Positions 37,966-53,100 of a DNA stretch of 64,000 bases are shown one piece after another; position 1 is the first letter of the stretch; every line of letters begins with the position of its first letter. The notes under the pieces are model-generated. The model was not told the origin of the DNA. It saw nothing but the letters and a program-made list of their open reading frames with translations, and did no database searches. The translations under genes were made by a program, and so were the position numbers. Source of the stretch: Aphis gossypii (lineage: Eukaryota; Arthropoda; Insecta; Hemiptera; Aphididae). The stretch is taken from the NCBI RefSeq assembly GCF_020184175.1, contig NC_065531.1, positions 80,570,604 through 80,634,603 of the forward strand. Reading direction: 5' to 3'.

Positions 37966-38210
37966 AAACAACTATTGATTTAGGTTTTCCGATATTTGTG
38001 TTTTACACCTACACCATATTTAATATTTATATCTACATTGAATTTATCATAAATTATACCAACTGTATAATTTAGATATTGTGCATTGAAATTCATAAAA
38101 TAGCTATACTGGATTTTGGGTTTACTACAAACGTTATTATTACCAAATGCGTAGGTACCTATAGGCTATAATTCATTGCACGGCGTGTTGTATAGGCAAA
38201 ACAGGTACAC

Positions 38211-38232
38211 GCCCCTCTTGGATCCACCACTA
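38211..38232. mobile_element. Solo hAT-MITE end (truncated relative of the 7081 element)
   Basis: The sequence CCCCTCTTGGATCCACCACT resembles the reverse complement of the left end of the 7081-7251 element. No partner end was found within about 300 bases upstream, so only a fragment remains. Confidence 0.4.
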
Positions 38233-38239
38233 ATTTATT

Positions 38240-39440
38240 GGTGAACGCGGCAGTGAAGACGTAGTAGTTTAGCTTAATTAACGATAAAATGCAATTGTGA
38301 AATTAATCTATGCGGTTTGTGAAAATTGCCACTATATAATATTACGTAGGATATTTTCGTAACTTGTTTAAAAAACACATTAGGAGTTCTGTGTTCAAAA
38401 TTTTCAACAAAGGGATGACGAGAAACGTCATGGAAAAATAAAATAAATTTAAAATACTGTGATATCTTTCGAAATACGAACTGTGTGATAAAAACTCACT
38501 TTGCATTTATTTTCATACGATGTAATTGCTCAGAGCTTAAAAATATCAAATTCTTATATTTTAGTCTAGTTCGCGCATCACAAAAATTCTATATCTTTTA
38601 TACATCTATATTATGATCTATGCCATAATTATAGTTATTATTATTATACTTATTTTTCTCCAACTAGTAGAGAATATTAACTACAGAAATTTCAAAAGAA
38701 CATTTTTATTTCAAATTAAAATAATATGTTGTCATTTAAAAAAGCAAAAATAGGTTAGAAATATTATTGTATTGTGAATCTCTGATCTACGCAGTACTCA
38801 TTTCTTAAAATCATATGCTTTACAAATATTAAATATAAAACGATTTTATTCAATGCTGTACCTTTTATTATTGCCTCTCGACTAGTTTTCAAGTGGCTTA
38901 AGATCGCAAAGAGTACTGTGATGTATATACTTAGTTAATTTTTGTTAATTAAAAATTTAAATATTATTATGTTGTCACAATCCATGGTAGAAAAAAGAAC
39001 GCTAACCATCTTATTTTAATTGGCGATTTTTCAATCAAAGTTTTATCGTCCATTAACTACGAAATTTAAATAGCGTTATAATTATACAACTAAATATTTA
39101 ATTACGAATAATAAATTTAAAAAGTATATTTTTGAATTAAAAAAAAATATTACTTACATTTTCTTTAGGACGTATATAATTATTATTATTATTGTATATT
39201 AGAAATTAACAAATATATATTATGTACTACATCGATGCGTTAAAAGAAAATATGTAACCAAGTAACGTTTTCGACAAAGTGAAAAATATAAAATAAAACT
39301 AAAACGACAATACATTTTGAAAACCAAGTACAATTATTTTTGACGGAGGAAATTAATATTTTGATTCAAGAGTATTCAACTTTGGTGTTTGACTTTGATC
39401 TATAATTACTAATTAGGGTACTGTATACACTTTTTGAAGA
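38240..39440. other. Intergenic AT-rich DNA
   Basis: I see no gene, RNA or structured repeat here. Confidence 0.5.
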
Positions 39441-39449
39441 AATTAATAT

Positions 39450-42400
39450 TAAAGAGAACGCTTTTTAAGCGCGTTCAAAAGCAGCTGTACCGTGTTTCTT
39501 TTCTCTTTGCAGCGTAACCCTGCTCCCCCCCTGCCCACAATTACGCTGCGAGTGAGCTTAATGTAATATTTACCATTCTGTCTCTTTCGCTCACACACAC
39601 ACGCACTTCGTGTGTGCATATATTTGTATACGTACAGAGTCGTCGAACTTGGAGGGCGGCAGTGGGCGGCGGGTGACGACGAGGATACGAGCGCGGAGAG
39701 CGCCGCCAAGGAAGTCCGGCAGCTTCGCGCGTGTAGTTTATTGATCCTGTCTCGAGCGCCCGTCGAAGGTCATAGCGCATGAACCGCCCGCCCGATCGAG
39801 TGTGTGTACGATCATACGTGTACACTCACGCACAAATATAATATATATATTATATTACGTTTTACACGCCAGCCTATGTGCACCCATATTATATACGTAT
39901 CGTACGGTTTTGTATACTTATATATTGTGTACATAACGTTATGATATATATATACGAGTGTCGAGTATATATACAAAAACCGTGTGTAATACGCACGCAA
40001 TATATTATATACGCGCAGGAATCGTGCGCAGGATTTGCGTCGTACGCTTTGTCGCCTCCACAAGCCTCGCCTTCGTCGTGACGACCCCAAACCGTTCATT
40101 TTTATACGAAACGCCGTGCCGAGCGCACTCGTCATTGCAGAGTAACGTCACATTATTCGAATGATATCTCGTCGTACACCCTTGTACACTCGGTAAAACG
40201 TCCGAGCGGGGGCAGTTAAGATGTCTCGCAATTATACTATATACGATAATAAATTAACAATAATAATATGTAATCTATAATATCGTGACGTACATTTAGA
40301 TGTACGGCTGAGGTGCCTGACAATAGATTATTTATAGTTCCAATACTCCCCATAGGGCGGTATAGCATAAACTACTATACGGTGATTAGAAAATGTATAT
40401 GATCAATAAAAAAAAAAACCGTCGAGTAGACGATAATATTTGGCTGCTGAACGATTATTTTAATGATAATACTTTTTTGTTTTCCCGACTGTTTTAAAAA
40501 GTATGCCGAGAAGTTTGACCGTCCGAAGTGCAATAATCTAGATCGAATTTGTTTACGAAAACCCCTCTCAGAGTCGTGATGAACGGAGAAGTTTTTTATT
40601 ACAAAAATCGTTAAAAAAAAAACTCGACGTTGTAATTAACACAATACGTTTATCGTTCGGAATCCGAAAAAATACCTCGCTAGTTTGTAACGCCATTTCC
40701 GATAGGCGGTAAAATACTTCTTTCCTTATCTTTCTATGAACGCGAAAACCTTATTGTCTTTATTTATTCGTATTACGGTTTGTTGTTGAAATTGCACGTA
40801 GGCACATCGAAATAAATTTTTATTTTTTTCACGAAAACAAACAAATAACAGTAGGTAGAAAAATGAAAATTCTATAACGATTCGAGAGTGCTTCTAAAAT
40901 ATTTGAAGGGGGAGCGATGGGGATTTTCAGCTTATTTCCGCTCGTTACTACCTACGTGGTTTTTTGCACACGTCATTATTATTATTGACCGCGAGGCGTG
41001 AATTGCGCAGCAGTTATTCGTAGTTCGTTATACCATACCTACCTTACCTTTATAATAATATCCTCTTGTCGTCGTCAACGTATTGTAAATGGGATAACCG
41101 CGCTCGGAGGGAAGAAATTGCGCACTGCCGCCAATTAGCCGGGAGTCCAATTATAAGTTTTCGGTGCTCGCGAAGACAGAATAATATAATAATAACATAA
41201 TATATAATGACTTTCTCGTTGAGCGGTCATCCGACGCGGTATCGTCGCTTTACTCCCCCGAACATCCCTCTCCGCCATCATCACCGAACGCACCTAAAAT
41301 ATAATATTATTATGTTATTGTGCGGTATAGGTATACTTTTATTTTTTCGTATATATTATATACGGCGACCGTACGGAATCGCATAACGTATATATATATA
41401 CGGAACAAATTCACTTAATTTGCCACGCGTGAACGATGTCGGGACGCAAAACAAAAATTTATTTGCAGAAATGATTATTTTTAATCATTATCAATTATTT
41501 TATTTTTTTTTCTAACCTAACGCGCCATTTAGACCTTCCAAAGTTTGCGATTTTCCGTTTTTTTTTACGCTTGTGCTATACGTTCGACGGATTTATCGAG
41601 TTTTTAACGAATTTTTTATGGTTATTATTAAAGAAATTTATAATTATCTTATAGTCTTTACGGTATATAGGTAATAATCGATTTTCGCTTTTATAATCGG
41701 CCGATGTACATAGTATAACGAGTGTATTGTAACCTTGGCAGTTATATGACGCAGACGACTGCGGCAAGAGCGTTTACGATTATTTTACTCTCTTATACGA
41801 CGATTTTGTAATCAAATCCATTCGAAATCCAGCAGAAGTCTACGTCGATTATAGGCGCAGTCACACACACATACATATATAATATAATAACTCAATATAT
41901 TCGTGTGGTGTTATAGGCCATGACTCGCGTGTGGGTCGACGACGAATCCTTTTTGAGTGGGGGGTGAGTACTGGCCGTGATAGGGGTGGAAAACAGATTC
42001 TACTCGTATTATTTATTAGGCATTCGCCGTAAAACGTTATATTTATCATATAGGTATACTATTTATAGGTACTTACCGTGTCTCCGGAGACAGAATCGCC
42101 GTGATTATTCGCATCCCCGCGGAGCTATATAAATCGGTCATCAAACGTTACATTATATTATTACGTCATATACGTAACGGCACTACGGGAGCCGTACATT
42201 ATTATTATTATTATTATATTGAATTGCGATATAAAAAGAAATACGATTGTGCCGCCGAGTATAATATACGTATATCACGGTTCTGGCCGCGACCACGGTG
42301 TAATGGTTGCCAGGTGAATATAGTACGCGCCGCCTTGATTTATATTACTATAAAATATAGATCAGACTCGCCGAGCTTTTCCGATTGAAACGGTATATTA

Positions 42401-42450
42401 TAATGTATTTTTTTTGATGCCACGAACGAGTTGCAGGGGTTACTTTTTGT
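39450..42450. promoter_or_regulatory. Orphan CpG-rich island
   Basis: About 3 kb of raised CG content; the densest parts are 39480-39830, 39990-40220 and 41040-41300, interleaved with TATATA runs. It resembles the promoter islands of OGT and of the MADF gene. I tested ATG-led frames on both strands (for example minus strand 39812-40135 and plus strand 39878-40164) and found no recognisable protein or clear donor. It could be the promoter and leader exon of a gene or lncRNA whose exons lie far off; SLC19 is not a candidate because its start is at 60529 on the other strand. Confidence 0.4.
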
Positions 42451-42849
42451 TTTAGAGAAAAAAAAGTATACGTCGCACGCGTTAAATATTTTATTTTATT
42501 TTTACGGTATATTATTTTAAATTTTGTTTCAAATTATCGATATTAACTCACTATAGTGTTTGAACGTTGACAGTTGCACGTCGTCGTTCAATAAATTAAT
42601 ATAACAAAATACAAATTTATAAACAGCGACAAAAGAGAATGGGTTGTACGTAATTGTGCTCACTTCTGGAATATGAGTCGTGATATCGATTATATATAGG
42701 GCATAATATACCTAAACTTCAGAAAACGGTATAATATGAGCTTTACATCCGGAATTTCAGACGTTAAACATATGCTTCAATAACTCGATGAAATTGTGCA
42801 TTTCACGAAAAAAAAAAAATATACGTTTTATGAAACGGTAACCATTTTT

Positions 42850-43595
42850 TCCACTCGACGAAATATTCGAAAATGACGGTTATATTATTTTCACGAAATA
42901 GATGCTAAAATTTTATATCACATAATTTCACATCAAATAGCCATCCACTCGGTGAAATAAAATATTTGGTCTTTATTAAAGATGTTATTTTAAACAATTT
43001 GGGATATGTTAATATTTCAATCATTTAGTAATTTTATTATTATTATTTATACGATTAAGGTATATTATTGGTAATTTCCATTGTAATGTTTTTAAATGTA
43101 TTTCTATACTTAAACCTTTAATACAATTTACCTATATCTATTCTGGAATACACCGATTCAGTATTATGTAAAATATAATGGTTACAACAAGTATAGTATA
43201 ATCAAGTAAAACAAGTATAGTGACGTATAGACAAGTGAATCAGACAATTATATAGGTAAAATTAAACGCAATAGTCGTTTTCATAATTAAACTTATTTTT
43301 AGAATAATAGATAGTTAAATTAAAAAAATATAATATAATACGTAGAGGTACCTTACTTATGTTCTATTATTTTTAAATAGTTCATACCACCTAAATAATT
43401 AAAAAACATATTAACATATTTCAAATTTTTCTAATTAATATCTATAATAATAATAAAGACCAAATATTTTATATTTCATAAGGTGGAAGGTCGTTTAATG
43501 AAAATATTACACATAATAATTAAACATTAAATTTTAGTAGGTATTTATTTCGTAAAAATATATCCATAATTTTAAAATATTTCATCAAGTGAATG
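42850..43595. mobile_element. Foldback-type element with about 140-bp inverted arms
   Basis: The left arm (about 42850-42980) and right arm (about 43450-43595) are imperfect inverted repeats. They share CACTCGACGAAATATT-like outer ends and a perfect 20-base inner match (42959-42978 against 43451-43470). The arms contain short subrepeats of the form CACTCGRYGAAAT. The central 470 bp is AT-rich and non-coding. Target duplications were not resolved because the right side runs into a (CA)n/(TA)n microsatellite. Confidence 0.7.
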
Positions 43596-43598
43596 CGA

Positions 43599-43640
43599 CA
43601 CACACACACACATATATATATAATATATATAATATATTTT
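43599..43640. repeat. (CA)n followed by (TA)n microsatellite
   Basis: About seven CA units from 43599, then TA-rich repeats. It abuts the right end of the foldback element. Confidence 0.9.
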
Positions 43641-46600
43641 ATTTAACGTTTGAAATTTTGCAAATGTAATGCTCACATTATATCACTATATTTTCCTGAA
43701 ATTTGGGTTTATATTATGGCATAATATTTATGCCTTATCATGGATACCACATACACTAGTTATTATAGCAGCATAATATATATGTTACTGGAAATATTTA
43801 TAGTTCATCATATACTTGTATACTATATAGCATACCAACATACCTACATTTCACATGAGAATAGTTTAAAGGCAAAAAAAATTGAGTTCATTAATTTTAG
43901 AACCTATTTATTATCTATATAATATAATAAAGCACACTATACACATTATACTCATAGCTCAAGTGTTGTATATTATATTCCCTAAAGGCGTTTATTTTAA
44001 ACTACCCACATTAATTATTAAAGAAAAGCACTTAAGCGACTACCTGCTAAAAATGTTTTTGATGTTAAATATTTTCAAAAACGACCGATGGCCTAAAATG
44101 TAGAATATTATTGTTTACATAAAATATATCATTAAGTAACAGAATTATTACAATAAATGAAATATAGATTATAAGAACAACATAAAATATTTATATAAAA
44201 TTAACAGGGTAATTATTTTCGTCATTAAATAATTATTTATCAAAAGTTACTTAACAACTGTATATTAATTAGTAAATAATTATAAACTGTGATTTTATTT
44301 TTGTATTTTTAGTCAGAGTAAAAGATCTAATTTTTTATATTGCAGAACTTGCAGTCAATGAATAAATTGTACATGTAATATGTTCAAAGTACATGTTTTC
44401 ATTTAATTTTTTTATTGTTTCACTGTGCATTGGTTGGAGTTTTGTCGTGAGATCAAAATGTTATGATCCTATGAATACATTTCGTTTTAATATCTACAAC
44501 CGTATTATATTAATATTGTACATATATTAATACGCTGACTAAATGATTATACATCGTTTTGAGTAAATTTACCAAATAAAGGGATACATTCAATAGGTAC
44601 CATATTATATAAATAAAATAAATGTTATATTGATTTTGTGATGTATATTTAATGTACAATTTCCGGTCTACCCTACACTATATTTGTCGTTCTCCAAAAA
44701 TGACAAAACTTTATATTTTATTAAAAAAAAATAAACTGTCGTTATTATTAAAATGTGCGTTTGTTTGTAGTTTGATGTGTATAAACACTATATAAACTAC
44801 CATTTTACTATATAGGCTCGAATAAATATAATAATATATGGCGTACAATAATATTGTACAAATATAGTAAATTCTGGAGTATATATTTCTGATGTTTGCG
44901 AAGAAAATCACGGCGAGAGTTTTTGGAAAAGTCATTTTATTATGTTACAGTGTTTTCCACCGTGAATAATGTCTATTGTGATTGTGAATATTATTGATAT
45001 TATTGTGTGTACGTATGTATAGTGTATACATATATATAAATACGATATAGCCCGTGATGGTATTATATATGTATATATTATTCATTGACTTCGTCGTAAT
45101 CGTGTTTTATATTACACATTGCATTAGATATTCCGTCCACGTGAAATACGCGAGTAACAGTATAGCCGCAGTACCTGACACACACACACACAATGCAAAC
45201 AACGTCTGACTATAGGTAGTCTCATCAAGTCTTCACGTTTTGTATATATACTAATATAGCTCTACTCGAACTAACTTTTATCCGTATTGTACCCCCATCT
45301 CCTCTAACAAATCGAAACGAAATATCAAATAAGTATATGCGTCATTATAGCTTCCTGCTTCCTACTAGCGTTTTCGATTGTACAGTTTCACACACACACA
45401 CACACACACTAGGTACACATTTCGACCATCGTGTACGTTTTGATATTGGATTTTAGATTTTTACCCGAAATATGTATTTTAATATTACATCATAAAGTCA
45501 AACGGTTCGACTGTATAACTGCACACGGGCTGGCGGAAAACTACCGAACAATAACATTCACGTTTTCGTGCATATTATATTATTATTTATAACGTACATG
45601 ACTGGTTATGTAACAATTTCGTTCATACTGTTGTCAAAGCTGTACGGCAGTGTACGCATTATAACACTACAGTGCAACATTACATTCTGTAGATTGGAAT
45701 GATGAGAAAAAATTTTGGCTATTAGACCATAAAAAACACGAAGTATGCGCCTATATAGGAAAATAATACTGTTAATACTGTATAAATCAAGTTCTCTATG
45801 CTAAATTCCTAATCTTAAAGTGATGTACACACTTACCTATACTGCACACAGAAACACGTAATAAAATATTGTAATTTGTTAAGTCAATCCGTTTATTCTT
45901 TTAAGTTAATTTATAATAACTTTGAAATGTATAATTGAAGAAGGGTTATAAATCTCTTATATACTCATCCTCCTTCCTATCCGTTCAATATGTTTATAGA
46001 TTTGCGTTAGGGAATAATTTTTATATTAGAACTTCTCGTCGTGTTATAATAATTATTGTCCATAGACGAGCAGAGATCCCTGACAAGTTTTTCGATACTG
46101 ATCAATTTTTATGTATAATATGGTGTGACGTATAGAACCCCACGATTATTGTAGTTTGTTGCGATAGCCGATGAAAACTAGAGTAAAAAAATGATGGACA
46201 AACTATTCTGCTGACACACTTAGCAACAACTTGTATTTTTCACAATGTTCTACTGAACTTATGTCATCAGTTTCTTTTCATCTAACGCTATTTGTATATT
46301 GCCATATCGCGCAGCATGCTATACGAGATACGATTATGCTATAATATATTTATGATTTTTTGTTTCTTTTTAAAAAGAATAACAATTTCAATCATTTTTA
46401 TAATTTTATTTAAGAAGAATTTCAATAGTATTAATATTTCGATCAATGATAATATCGATAAAGATTACATAAAGATATAATTTTAAACACTTTATGTAAT
46501 ATTGGGACTTAACGCTTAAGCGTCGGCACGTTTTAATGTTATACGATTGGCGCTTTGTAACTGATTTAGATTAATTTTAGACCTATTTTAGAACAAACAA

Positions 46601-47040
46601 ACGGAAAGTTTTCGAAGAGAAAATATTATTTTCGAAAAACAAATGTTGGCATCCCGACTAAAAATATACATAATGTTAATATACACTTACACGTCGCTGT
46701 ATGATGATGTAACATGAAGGTTATAAATTAAAATATTATGCAACGATGATTTTAATATTCAGTCTTATTTATTTGAACTCCGATAGATATCGCTGCTGTA
46801 GCTACATAGATGACATTTCGTCCGATTGAAAACAATAATTCATACATAATTAAATGTTTGTAATTCATTTTGTACACAATATAAGTAATTCACTTCAAAC
46901 AGTTCAAACTATAATATAGTATCTGAAAAATTCGTTAATTAACAGCAAAAAAGTACTTAATGGATAATTTTCGTAAGTCAAGATAAAGAATAATTATTTA
47001 ATTAATTGTATATGGTAAACACTTAGTCCAACATCACAGC
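43641..47040. other. Intergenic DNA 3' of the SLC19 gene
   Basis: AT-rich with short CG-containing patches (about 45120-45560). Open frames are short and unsupported. A (CA)n microsatellite lies at 45389-45409. No gene was called. Confidence 0.5.
45389..45409. repeat. (CA)n microsatellite
   Basis: Ten uninterrupted CA units. Confidence 0.95.
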
Positions 47041-47060
47041 CTCTGTGTTCGAGTCTAATA

Positions 47061-47066
47061 TTTATT
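47061..47066 (-). promoter_or_regulatory. Candidate poly(A) signal of the SLC19 gene
   Basis: AATAAA on the minus strand, about 120 bases after the SLC19 stop codon (47188-47190); a good position for the 3' end. Confidence 0.55.
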
Positions 47067-47187
47067 ACAAATAATTAATGAATAAATAAATGAATCATTA
47101 GTGTCAAACTTCGTCTTCGTGGTTTTCAATGTCGCTGATGATGGATAGTATTGTTTATATATAGTTGTGTCCACCCAATTAATACTG

Positions 47188-50100
47188 TTATGGCAGCGGA
47201 CTAAAACGTCTCGTTGCGGAAATGTTCTTCGCGGCGAAAATGACTGCAGCGCACCCGTACACGATTGCAAGGATAATGAACGTAATGCTGTACACCAAAA
47301 ACTGAAACACACAAATCATTTCTGGAATTAGTTTTTGCCGTGCAAAAACAACACTTGATTTACCTAAGTCAATATGTCAACGTGTTCGTTATAAACTGTG
47401 TGAAGTAAAAAGTCGGTATTCGGTATTTAACTCGATTAAAATTAATAATTTGAAATGTCTTAAACATTAAAATATATTGAATAAATCGTTTAATTTAGCT
47501 GTGCTTGTCGCAATGCATTTATATTATTTTTATCATATTTCAACTTGAATTTTGTATAAGTATGGTCTTACATGTGCGTAAGGAGGTGGTTAGGGGTTAA
47601 AATCACCCATCCTCATGCCCATTTTTTACAATTAGGTTATTAACAATTATTGCTATTTTATGGAATTAAATAAATACAATGATCAAAAATGTACAAATAG
47701 TAAACATATTACAAATATTTAAAAAAATTAGTATAAATATAATACATTTCTTTTAATACTAAATGTATTTTAAAGAGAATCTTCCCATAAACAATTTTTA
47801 CATACGAACCTGATCTACATTATATTATTATATTTAATGTTAATACACAATATACTTTGAGATTTAATTGTCAATTTATTTTTATAAAACAAATATCATT
47901 CATATATATTTTATTTTTATGTTTAAAAAATAAAAAAGTTTTAAAAGTAGTACATATTAGTGCTTTATGATTTGTTAACGATGAATTATGTTTTATTCAC
48001 AAGTGTTAATATTACACATGAAAAATCAATAGTAATATTGTTACGAATTAATATAGTACCTATAGATAACGATTATAACAAATATGGTAAATATTTTACT
48101 GGTAATATTTGTCACATAGACCACATTATTGTTATTTTGTCAGAATCTAGCGTTCTATCCAGTAGTACATCAATCAGACATAAAAAATTAATAATAATAA
48201 TCAAACTTAGTATGTAGTCAATTATTAACAGTTAATAACCAGAAATTCTAAATTTTAAATCCAAATCTTACCATCGAAATTAATTTTTCTATAAAATGGG
48301 ATACTAGTAAGAAACTTTTTAGTATTCCAATAAGAAAAACTTAAATAACGCGGCGAGATAAGCTGAAGTACCTAGTTGTTGCTTATTGAATATTAAATTT
48401 CTTAAGAAGTTGAAAATTTGAAAATTTTAATGGATTGACAAACTTTTTATACACGGTACCGAAGACATTTTATCACAATAGGTATAGCAATGGCAATTGT
48501 TATGAAATGTATTGTATAGTTCGCAGTGACATAATATCATAAGATAACTATTTGAACTGTTATGATACTGTTTATTCACTAGTTCACTACGCGTATAAAA
48601 TATATCGAAAAAAAATATAAAAACCCTCTGCTTTCACAGTACACGAGTTTTATATACCTAAACTTATTTTATCTTATAGGTATGTATAATGTATGTGTTA
48701 TAATCGTATATGTATGCGAAATGTCAAAATCAAATATCATCTCACCCTGACTGGTAGTGATGCTCCGACGTGTACCAAGAGTGACGACAAGCACGTGGAC
48801 AGAACGATTCCCAAAAAAGCGTTGAATCCCAACACCGAGGTATAGCAATTGTGTTTTAGTTGTTTACCGATTTGTGACCTGAAAAGAAAAATGGATAAAT
48901 TCGTATATGATTATAGTGATAAATAATAATACATAATAAATGAAAAAGTGTTGAACTGCAGTTAGCAAATTTTTAAAATAATTTTATTTTATTTTTTGTT
49001 TTGTGACCTTAAAAACTGTGCTAGTGTTATTTTATTTAAAAATGTAATTGATTGAAATTAAGAGATCACGGTACTCACATATTTTGAGATGACTAGTGGG
49101 AGGGGGTCAGGAAATGCGTGTAAAGATGAATAGAAAATGAGAAAATTTGGTTGTTAAAGTCTCGAATGTAATTTTGTATAGACATTGTTTAGCCAGCTGA
49201 TTGATCGTGTTAATTTTTAAGTCATTGTGTAGTTGTATTTATTTGTTACATATCTCGAGTAGATCCCATCTAGACTGTGAGACACCATAGAAAAATTAAT
49301 TTAATTTATTTAGACGTATAGCGTAAGTTTGAGACGATTTGGTAGAGCTTAACAAATATTTAACACTCCTAAATTTGGCCTTCCACAGAATACCCATAGT
49401 ATTATAAAACACGTAATATAATTATATACTCACACGGCGATGACGAAGACGGATTGTACTATCGTGTCGAAGCAGATGAACATGAAGTACACGACAAGTA
49501 CGTTTTTCGAAAAATAGCCAAGGGACAGTAACAGTGCAAGCATCAGAGCACTGAACGCCAAGAATTTGTACCCGTGATAATTCCAGTTCACGTTCACCTT
49601 GCCAATTTGGTAAGTACTAACCGCCGCTATATATACGGAATATGTATAGATATTATATCATAAATATATTATTTTTTTCGTATGACTTTATTTATGACCA
49701 AGGAAAGGGTCTATAGTTCGGTCGACTACTTCGCACAATCATTAATATGGACAACCATATGGGTTTTTGACATTCTTAATTGTGTAAAGGAAGGAGTGGT
49801 ATTTTATTAGACACTTTCCTGTCCAGAGAGAGATGACGCTAACGGTCGGGCCCAGAAATGGTGAATATTGTAAAGTTATGTCTATAGGTATATATATATA
49901 TATATATATATTATGTTTTATATATTATTGTATAAAAAAAAAACAAATGGTTAAAATGAGCAGTGTAAAAGAATATATGTGTTCACTAATTGAGTGCCAA
50001 TAATTCCGGCAGAATGAATATGCGTAGGTCTTTCGGACAAGAAAATCATCTTGATAAATATATAAATCAGACATTTCATTATGTTTTTTCAAATAGCAAG

Positions 50101-53100
50101 AAAATATTATTATAATTTAATATGATGCGAATGTACACGACCTTGAATTATTATATAATATGTATTGTTATTATTATTGGTGCATGATATGCATATTATA
50201 ATAATAATTGTATTGTCATCCACGCCGAAACTTCGTCACTCTGTCTCTAAATTGAGTGGTAGACGAACTAGCGGCGAGCTATATGTATTATAGTTGTGCC
50301 GACCGGTGCACATGAACACACACACATAATTATAATTGATTCTGATACTTGTACATTTTCCAAATACCGTGTGCATAATTTTAATATTAATTATTCTCGT
50401 CGCTCGACCGTAAATGCGACTCTATTGAAGGGTAGCATAAACAATCACTAAACATTTACTGAACCCATTGTGAGCTAATAGTCCCATAAACATTAACAGT
50501 CCCTTAACAATTTATGCAATAAATAAATAAGCACAATAAACAATTATGCATAGCGCAGTGGTCCTATTATGACCTATAATACCTGTTCCTTATTTGTGTT
50601 TATGTCTAACTCTATAGTTCGAATATAGTTTATTTTCAACTATCGCGGACTACGGCTCTATTATAGTCAAATTTTATTATACCATTAGTTCAGCATGAAG
50701 AGTCTAACTAATTATTTAATTGTATTATTGCTATTTTATTTACAAGCGTATAAAATGTAAATAGTACATTATAGTACTATAATATATTACATACTCTACA
50801 AACACAAATGCAAATTAATTACTTTTTGTTTCCCATAACGGTGATTTGTTAAAAATGTATTTATTTATTGTCCAGTAACCGATTTTGGAATCTGTTTCTG
50901 CTGACTCTAACGATAACATACATTACCGTCTCCACTCAATTTAAAATTTAAAATTTATTCGCACCAATATTTAGTGCTTAACTCTCATGAATTCTTGACT
51001 ATAGATTTTTATTTAAATACCCGCTTCACTTTTTCGTTCAATGGGAAAGTCAAATTTCTCCGGGTGGGGCTGGGGTCCAGAGTTGAGCTCATTTACAAGA
51101 ATTTAGTTCGAATGTTCGCATGAAATAATTTGAAAAACTCAGATTGTAGATAACGTAAGTACTATCTATTACCTAGTAAGCCCACTTCTCATATTACAGA
51201 TATTTAGTATCTTATATATGGGTGACTAATGACTATGACCATAGTCTTTTAATTTTTTTTTGCGGTTTTTTTTATTTACTTGTTTTTCCATTGTATACCT
51301 ATATAACATACATACATTTTTATCCTAAATTATGCAAGAACTTTGTAATAGTTTTTTAATATTCGATCAGTTCGTGTTTTCTGGTACCACATTGCATATT
51401 ATTTAACTCGTTATATCATATCATATATTATTATATACTATGAGAAATTTTGATCAAATGAAAAAAAATGAATATGATATATAATAATGTTATGTATAAT
51501 GTATATTATACTCACCGCACATGGTGGCCAGAAAATCGACTAACCCATTCAGCAACACGTGTTTATCGCCCGATACGTCTACGACGTATGTATACAAAAT
51601 ATTTGCGTATAAAGAGATCTGCGGAAAAAAAGATAAAAAGAAAACTAGGTACATAAAACGATTATTAAAGTAATTAATAATAAACAATACTCATACATAT
51701 TATAATTTATATTAATATATATCTTATAGCTAGTTCAAAAAGCTTATTGGCCCATGTCTGTTTTTGACCCTTTTGAACATTCTATATACAGGGATATTAC
51801 TTATGAGTTATGAGTAACTAATAACTGTAAGTATTTAACAAAATGATTATGATTTGATGTTTCTTTTTTAAATAAGTAGTATTTATCTTTCATGTTAATA
51901 ATATGCTATAATATGCGTATTATTATCTATAAATATAATCTATGCAAAATTTAATATTCTCTACATTTTTCAAATTAAAAAAAACAAACTTATATAGGCG
52001 TTATAGTCTATATTTTTAAAGATAATTGTTGAAATAGCATAGGTAATTATTTTAATATATTACATATTATATTAAAACAATTATAAAATAACTATGAAAT
52101 TTGTACAGTTTAGTCATGTTGAATTGTATAGTATGCTCATAAATAATGTATTTGTCTGCATCGATTTAAAGAAAATTTCTTTATAGATATTTTATAATCT
52201 TTTCTTAGTAGTATTTTTTAAATTAAGAATAAATATATCACTATAAAATTTATCACATATCTGAAAATTAACTTATGAATCATTTACTTCACATGCAGTA
52301 CCTATCTATTTTAATTTGTATATAACGTGTTGTGTATTTGTTTATAAAACATTTCAACCGTTCCTACAATAATTTTAAATTTTAAAATTGAATATTTATA
52401 TTTCATTTTTTCCCATGAATAAGAAGTATTTAAAAAAAAAAGTGATTTCATACAATTTTATAAACTTATCTATATATAATAAAAATATTATATTATATAC
52501 GTGAGTGAATCCGGCCATCGCTATGACGTACCAAATGGACCACATCAAAACTGTGCGATCTGCATACGAATGTCTGAAGTCACTTAAGCGATTGAACAAA
52601 ACTGCAGACGGCACAACCTAAAGTATACAAATAAACAAATATTGCATATTATATTATGATATTGCGGCTAGTGTTCGACAAGACAATGGTATCTACTACA
52701 GTATTGTATATTATGCGATCTAACAACATTAATAGTACTTAATCTATATTTATACTTCATAAATTGGTTGGAAATATCTAAATATAAATTATATAATGTA
52801 TATTACATGTGTTAATGTTACGATTTATTACTTAAGCAAAAAATTAAGTGATTTATCTTTCAAAAAATATTATTGTAAAATCAATAAATTCATTACTCTG
52901 TTCAGAATCTAAAATAAGGTTTGATGAAAAAATATTTTATTAAGTTTGTTATTTATAGAGGTATTTGTTAAGGGAGATATTATTTTACATATAACGTGTG
53001 TAGTTATAAAATATATTTGCGAGTATTTAAAACGTCGGCTATAGAAATATGTGGAAGAGAAAGCGACATTTTTGAAAGACCTGTGAAAACTACTGATCTG

